From: Pseudarthrobacter sp. SSS035 | GTDB taxonomy: Bacteria; Actinomycetota; Actinomycetes; Actinomycetales; Micrococcaceae | Reading direction: 5' to 3' | Length of the DNA stretch: 64,000 nt | NCBI RefSeq assembly: GCF_023273875.1 | Contig: NZ_CP096882.1 | Span: 4,092,001 to 4,156,000, forward strand | Part shown: one piece after another, positions 60,208-64,000 of the stretch | Numbering within the stretch: position 1 is the first letter of the stretch | Layout of the letters: every line of letters starts with the position of its first letter | Translations under genes and position numbers: made by a program | Notes under the pieces: generated by a model | What the model saw: only the letters and a program-made list of their open reading frames with translations | The model's database searches: none | What the model was told of the DNA's origin: nothing

Positions 60208-60795
60208 TTGACTTCTGTCACAAACGCACCGGTTCCAGCCAGGGTTGTCCTCAACCAGGCGGACATTGACCGTGCACTCACTCGAATCGCCCACGAGATC
60301 CTTGAGGCCAACAAAGGGTCCAAGGACCTGGTCCTGCTGGGCATTCCGCGCCGCGGCTACCCGCTGGCCGTCCGCCTCGCACACAAGATTGCGGCTGCGG
60401 ACCCCACCGTGGACGCCACGGCCATTGTCGGGCAGCTGGACGTCACCATGTTCCGCGATGATCTTTCCCACCAGCCCACCAGGCCGCCGTACCCCACACA
60501 GCTCCCGCGCACGGGAATCGATAACAAGGTTGTGGTGCTCATCGATGATGTCCTGTACTCCGGCCGCACCATCCGTGCCGCCCTTGACGCCATCATCGAC
60601 CTCGGCCGTCCCCGGATCGTCCGGCTGGCTGTGCTGATCGACCGCGGCCACCGTGAGCTGCCCATCAGGGCGGACCACGTGGGCAAGAACCTGCCCACCT
60701 CGTCCGCCGAGAAGGTCCGGGTCCGCCTTGAGGAAACCGACACCGCCGCCGACGGCTCCGTTGTCAACGAAGTGGTTATCGAGGGCGGCGCGTGA
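60208..60795 (+). CDS. pyrR: Bifunctional pyr operon regulator / uracil phosphoribosyltransferase
   Basis: 195 residues, type I PRTase fold. ARVVLNQADIDRALTRIAHEI, GIPRRGYPLAVRLA, DVTMFRDDL and the PRPP loop VVLIDDVLYSGRTIRAAL, with LIDRGHRELPIRADHVGKN. PyrR binds pyr leader RNA in the presence of UMP and shuts expression. TTG 60208 with GGGGAG upstream. A PyrR-type site sits in its own leader. GTGA overlap with pyrB. Confidence 0.95.
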   Translation: MTSVTNAPVPARVVLNQADIDRALTRIAHEILEANKGSKDLVLLGIPRRGYPLAVRLAHKIAAADPTVDATAIVGQLDVTMFRDDLSHQPTRPPYPTQLPRTGIDNKVVVLIDDVLYSGRTIRAALDAIIDLGRPRIVRLAVLIDRGHRELPIRADHVGKNLPTSSAEKVRVRLEETDTAADGSVVNEVVIEGGA

Positions 60796-61862
60796 AACAC
60801 CTCCTCTCCACTGAAGACCTCAGCCTGGCCAACGCCATCCGCATCCTCGACACCGCCGAGGAAATGGCTGCCGTCGGGGACCGCGAAGTCAAGAAGCTCC
60901 CGGCCCTCCGCGGCCGCACCGTGGTGAACCTCTTCTTCGAGGACTCAACCCGCACGCGGATCTCCTTCGAAGCGGCCGCCAAGAGGCTGTCCGCCGACGT
61001 CATCAACTTCGCCGCGAAGGGCTCCTCCGTCTCCAAGGGCGAATCCCTCAAGGACACAGCCCAGACGCTTGCAGCCATGGGCGCGGACGCCGTCGTGATC
61101 CGGCACTGGGCCTCGGGCGCGCCGCACCGGCTCGCCGCGACGGACTGGATCGACGCCGCCGTCATCAACGCCGGCGACGGCACCCACGAACACCCCACGC
61201 AGGCCCTCCTGGACTCCTTCACCATGCGCCGGCACTGGTCAAAGCTGGCGGGCTCCTCGTCCATCGGGGCAGACCTCAAAGGCATGCGCGTAGCCATCGC
61301 CGGGGACGTCCTGCACTCCCGCGTTGCCCGCTCCAACGTCTGGCTGCTCCGCACGCTCGGCGCCGAAGTCACCCTCGTGGCGCCACCCACCCTGCTGCCC
61401 ATCGGCGTCGAACACTGGCCGTGCAAGGTCAGCTACGACATGGATGACACCCTGGCGCAGGGTGTGGACGCAGTGATGATGCTGCGCGTGCAGGGTGAGC
61501 GGATGAACGCCTCGTTCTTCCCCTCCACGCGCGAATACTCGCGCCGCTGGGGCTTTGATGACAACCGGCTCCGGGCCCTGGATAGCCTGGGACTGAAGGA
61601 CACCATCATCATGCATCCCGGACCCATGAACCGTGGCCTGGAGATTTCTTCCGCCGCCGCCGACTCGCCCCGTTCCACCGTGCTTGCACAGGTGCGCAAC
61701 GGCGTCTCCGTCCGGATGGCCACCCTCTATCTGCTGCTCTCCGGGGATACCCGCGAACCAACCGCCTCCGCGGGCGCGGCCACCAACACAGCCCGCGCCA
61801 ACATAGCCCACACCAATGCAGCGCGTTCAAACGCCGCCCATTCCACCAAGGAGAGCAACTGA
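60792..61862 (+). CDS. pyrB: Aspartate carbamoyltransferase with a repeat-bearing C-terminal tail
   Basis: 356 residues, about 40 more than usual. The carbamoyl-phosphate site STRTR is at 52-56, NAGDGTHEHPTQALLD is the second substrate block, and MHPGPMNRGLEI the C-terminal one. It condenses carbamoyl phosphate with aspartate. After about residue 317 the protein continues as a low-complexity tail; residues 331-350 are four pentapeptides of form [T/A/S]-N-x-A-[R/H]. GTG 60792 overlaps the pyrR stop. Stop shares one base with pyrC. Confidence 0.95.
   Translation: MKHLLSTEDLSLANAIRILDTAEEMAAVGDREVKKLPALRGRTVVNLFFEDSTRTRISFEAAAKRLSADVINFAAKGSSVSKGESLKDTAQTLAAMGADAVVIRHWASGAPHRLAATDWIDAAVINAGDGTHEHPTQALLDSFTMRRHWSKLAGSSSIGADLKGMRVAIAGDVLHSRVARSNVWLLRTLGAEVTLVAPPTLLPIGVEHWPCKVSYDMDDTLAQGVDAVMMLRVQGERMNASFFPSTREYSRRWGFDDNRLRALDSLGLKDTIIMHPGPMNRGLEISSAAADSPRSTVLAQVRNGVSVRMATLYLLLSGDTREPTASAGAATNTARANIAHTNAARSNAAHSTKESN
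61782..61841 (+). repeat. Four 15-bp repeats inside the pyrB 3' end
   Basis: Units at 61782-61796, 61797-61811, 61812-61826 and 61827-61841 each encode five residues (TNTAR, ANIAH, TNAAR, SNAAH). The nucleotide match is imperfect but the Asn and Ala positions are constant. Confidence 0.75.
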
Positions 61863-63208
61863 TGGCAGAGAACAACGGAACCTACCTGATCCGCGGTGCA
61901 TCGATCCTGGGCGCCGGGGCCGAGGACCTGCTCATCAGTGACGGCGTCATCTCCGCCCGGGGCGCAGCCGCTGCCACCCACAAAGACGCGGACGGCGCCA
62001 CCGTCATCGAAGCCGCCGGCCTGGTGGCACTGCCCGGCATGGTGGACGTGCACACACACCTGCGCGAGCCCGGCCGCGAAGATGCCGAAACCGTCGAGAC
62101 CGGCACCCGCGCCGCCGCACTGGGCGGCTTCACCGCGGTCCACGCCATGGCCAACAGCAACCCGGTGGCGGACACGGCCGGTGTGGTGGAACAGGTCCAC
62201 AGCCTGGGCCGCGCGGCCGGCTGGGTGGACGTCCGTCCCGTCGGCGCCGTGACCGTCGGCCTGGCCGGCGAGCAGCTCGCCGAACTCGGTGCCATGGCAG
62301 ATTCCCGTGCCCAGGTCCGCATGTTCTCCGACGACGGCCTCTGCGTCCACGATCCCGTGCTGATGCGCCGCGCCCTGGAGTACGTCAAAGCGTTCGACGG
62401 CGTGGTGGCCCAGCACGCGCAGGAACCCCGCCTTACCGCCGGGGCCCAGATGAACGAGGGCGCCGTCTCCGCCGTCCTCGGACTCACCGGCTGGCCGGCA
62501 GTCGCCGAGGAGAGCATCATCGCCCGTGACGTCCTGCTGGCGCAGCACGTTGACTCCCGCCTGCACGTCTGCCACGTCTCCACTGCCGGCTCCGTGGAGA
62601 TCATCCGCTGGGCCAAGGAACGCGGCATCAACGTCACCGCCGAGGTCACCCCGCACCACCTCCTGCTCACCGACGACCTGGTCCGCAGCTACAACCCCGT
62701 CTACAAGGTCAACCCGCCGCTGCGGACCGATGCTGACGTGCAGGCGCTGCGCGCCGGCCTGGCTGACGGGACCATCGACGTGGTGGGCACCGACCATGCC
62801 CCGCACCCGAGCGAGCACAAGGAATGCGAGTGGGCGCAGGCCGCGATGGGCATGACCGGGCTGGAAACCGCTCTGTCCGTAGTGCAGCACACCATGATCG
62901 AGACCGGCCTCATGACCTGGGCCGATTTTGCCAGGGTGACCTCCACGGCCGCGGCGCAGATCGGCCGGGTGACGGACCAGGGCCGTCCCCTGGACGCCGG
63001 CGAACCCGCCAACATCATCCTTGTGGATCCCGCAGCCCGCTGGACCGTTGACCCTGCCAAGATGGCAACCATGGGCCGCAACTCCCCGTTCGCCGGCCTG
63101 GAGCTGCCGGGCAAGGTGGTGGCCACCTTCTACAAGGGCCACCCCACCGTCCTGGACGGCCAGCTCAACACGCCGTACCGCGAACCGGCTGCGGCAGGCG
63201 CCTCCTGA
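61862..63208 (+). CDS. pyrC: Dihydroorotase, class I type
   Basis: 448 residues. Metal ligands DVHTHLREPGRED, substrate Asn in AMANSNP, FSDDGLCV, VAQHAQEP (His), HVCHVSTAGSVEIIRWAK (His) and VGTDHAPHP (Asp), in an amidohydrolase barrel. It closes carbamoyl-aspartate to dihydroorotate. ATG 61862 overlaps the pyrB stop by one base; stop overlaps the next gene likewise. Confidence 0.96.
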   Translation: MAENNGTYLIRGASILGAGAEDLLISDGVISARGAAAATHKDADGATVIEAAGLVALPGMVDVHTHLREPGREDAETVETGTRAAALGGFTAVHAMANSNPVADTAGVVEQVHSLGRAAGWVDVRPVGAVTVGLAGEQLAELGAMADSRAQVRMFSDDGLCVHDPVLMRRALEYVKAFDGVVAQHAQEPRLTAGAQMNEGAVSAVLGLTGWPAVAEESIIARDVLLAQHVDSRLHVCHVSTAGSVEIIRWAKERGINVTAEVTPHHLLLTDDLVRSYNPVYKVNPPLRTDADVQALRAGLADGTIDVVGTDHAPHPSEHKECEWAQAAMGMTGLETALSVVQHTMIETGLMTWADFARVTSTAAAQIGRVTDQGRPLDAGEPANIILVDPAARWTVDPAKMATMGRNSPFAGLELPGKVVATFYKGHPTVLDGQLNTPYREPAAAGAS

Positions 63209-63738
63209 TGGACACCAAACTCCTTACCGGCCTCATCACGGCCGCGGTCATCGCCGTCGTCCTGCTGATGATCTGGGCAGGCTGGCGCAACCGCCTCAGG
63301 CGGCAGGCCGACGTCGGCCGGTTGCCCGACGTGCCAGAGGCGCCCGGCGTGCCGCTCGTCGGGGCCGACGGCCAGTACGTTGCGTCCACCACCGCCGGAG
63401 ACTGGCTGGACCGGATCGCGGTACACCGGCTTGGCATCCGGACCAATGCGGTCCTCAGCGTGTACCCGCATGGCGTCCTCTTCGACAGAACCGGTGCGCC
63501 GGCGCTCTACATCCCGGCCGGCAGCCTGACCGCCGTCCGGCAGGAAAGCGGCATGGCCGGAAAGTTCGTGGAAAAGGACGGGCTCCTGGTCCTCACCTGG
63601 GACCTCGGGACCCACGAACTCGACACGGGCTTCCGGACCCGCCGGGCCGCCGACAAGGACGCCCTCTATGACTCCCTTCAGCAATTGATCGCCGCCGCCC
63701 CCCAGGAACATTCCCAGGATCCCCAGAGTGGAAAGTAA
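63208..63738 (+). CDS. Membrane-anchored PH-like protein between pyrC and carA
   Basis: 176 residues. One N-terminal helix (LLTGLITAAVIAVVLLMIWAGW) with RNRLRRQ after it, then a soluble beta-rich domain (VLSVYPHGVLFDRTGAPALYIPAGSLTAVRQESG, LLVLTWDLGTHELDTGFR). The position between pyrC and carA is conserved in actinobacteria for a membrane protein of unknown role (Rv1382 type in M. tuberculosis). A PH-type fold is a guess from the pattern. Confidence 0.8.
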   Translation: MDTKLLTGLITAAVIAVVLLMIWAGWRNRLRRQADVGRLPDVPEAPGVPLVGADGQYVASTTAGDWLDRIAVHRLGIRTNAVLSVYPHGVLFDRTGAPALYIPAGSLTAVRQESGMAGKFVEKDGLLVLTWDLGTHELDTGFRTRRAADKDALYDSLQQLIAAAPQEHSQDPQSGK

Positions 63739-63742
63739 GACA

Positions 63743-64000
63743 GTGACAGACTCCAACGAAGTGTCAGAAGCAGTAGTGACAGAAACAGCGACAGCAAAAG
63801 CAGAGACTGCGGCACCAGCAGCCCTTTCCACCACAGTTCCCACACCGGCGGTGCTGGTCCTGGAGGACGGCCGCATGTTCCGCGGCACCAGCTACGGCGC
63901 GCAGGGCACGGCCCTGGGCGAAGCGGTGTTCGCCACCGGCATGACCGGCTACCAGGAAACCATCACCGACCCCTCCTACGCCCGCCAGCTGGTGGTGCAG
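63743..64000 (+). CDS. carA: Carbamoyl-phosphate synthase small subunit, partial
   Basis: First 86 codons only; the gene runs off the right edge. From about residue 37 the CarA start is clear: AVLVLEDGRMFRGTSYGAQG, GEAVFATGMTGYQETITDPSYARQLVVQ. CarA supplies ammonia from glutamine to CarB for pyrimidine and arginine synthesis. GTG 63743 gives a 35-residue Thr/Ala/Glu-rich extension of low complexity; in-frame GTG 63776 is an alternative. It continues the pyr operon, 4 bases after the previous stop. Confidence 0.88.
   Translation, partial: MTDSNEVSEAVVTETATAKAETAAPAALSTTVPTPAVLVLEDGRMFRGTSYGAQGTALGEAVFATGMTGYQETITDPSYARQLVVQ

Overview
The window looks like chromosomal DNA of a high-GC actinobacterium of the Micrococcaceae, most likely Arthrobacter or Pseudarthrobacter. 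The evidence is mycothiol-linked enzymes (S-hydroxymethyl-mycothiol dehydrogenase and a mycoredoxin with CGYC), the actinobacterial PIP-synthase-type PgsA, a MurT/GatD pair, frequent GTG and TTG starts, several apparently leaderless genes, and a gene order running thrS ... carA that resembles other actinobacteria. Almost every base is coding. I saw no tRNA, rRNA, CRISPR array, IS element or phage gene. The genus is an inference from family knowledge, not from a search.

Layout. 1-3.5 kb: a mixed set (mscR, mrx1, SOS-associated peptidase, VOC protein, chorismate mutase, two small hypotheticals). 3.1-7 kb: an SOS mutagenesis cassette (LexA-type box, DUF6504-like gene, dnaE2), without imuB next to it. 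7-11.4 kb: thrS, HIT hydrolase, PIP synthase, pdxS. 11.6-17.9 kb: M3 peptidase, CapA lipoprotein, gatD-murT (peptidoglycan amidation), then pdxT. 17.9-27.1 kb: yebC, ruvC-ruvA-ruvB, yajC-secD-secF, rel. 26.8-33.3 kb: an AbiEi-like ORF, a DUF349 protein, a cyclophilin, hisS and an amino-acid permease. 33.4-42.8 kb: aspS, a frameshifted GNAT gene, acVLRF1-type peptidyl-tRNA hydrolase, rarA, rpsD, DUF948 and a small membrane protein, alaS. 42.8-50.5 kb: a tight run ruvX-mltG-aroE-aroC-aroK-aroB-TPR protein, then efp-nusB. 60.2-64 kb: pyrR-pyrB-pyrC-membrane protein-carA (partial).

The most accessory-looking region is 50.6-58.8 kb, inserted between nusB and the pyr operon. A GntR/FCD regulator precedes a co-directional operon: TIM-barrel sugar-phosphate isomerase/epimerase, dihydroxyacetone-kinase-family kinase, RpiB-like isomerase, 3-hydroxyacyl-CoA-dehydrogenase-fold oxidoreductase, SDR dehydrogenase, a 30-residue membrane microprotein, an MFS transporter and a triose-phosphate-isomerase paralogue. 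The combination matches the parts list of tetritol/erythrulose catabolism (threitol or erythritol to erythrulose, to erythrulose phosphate, to D-erythrose 4-phosphate), with two extra enzymes whose step is unknown. A 14-bp operator containing a 10-bp palindrome occurs, in inverse orientation, at the promoters of both the regulator and the operon.

Other items of note are an 18-bp triplicated unit that repeats the 3' end and stop codon of a small gene, a His/Asp-rich cytoplasmic segment in MltG, a four-fold pentapeptide repeat tail on PyrB, a PyrR-binding RNA motif next to the pyrR ribosome binding site, and a single-base frameshift in a GNAT gene. Positions of short motifs were counted by eye and may be off by a base or two.
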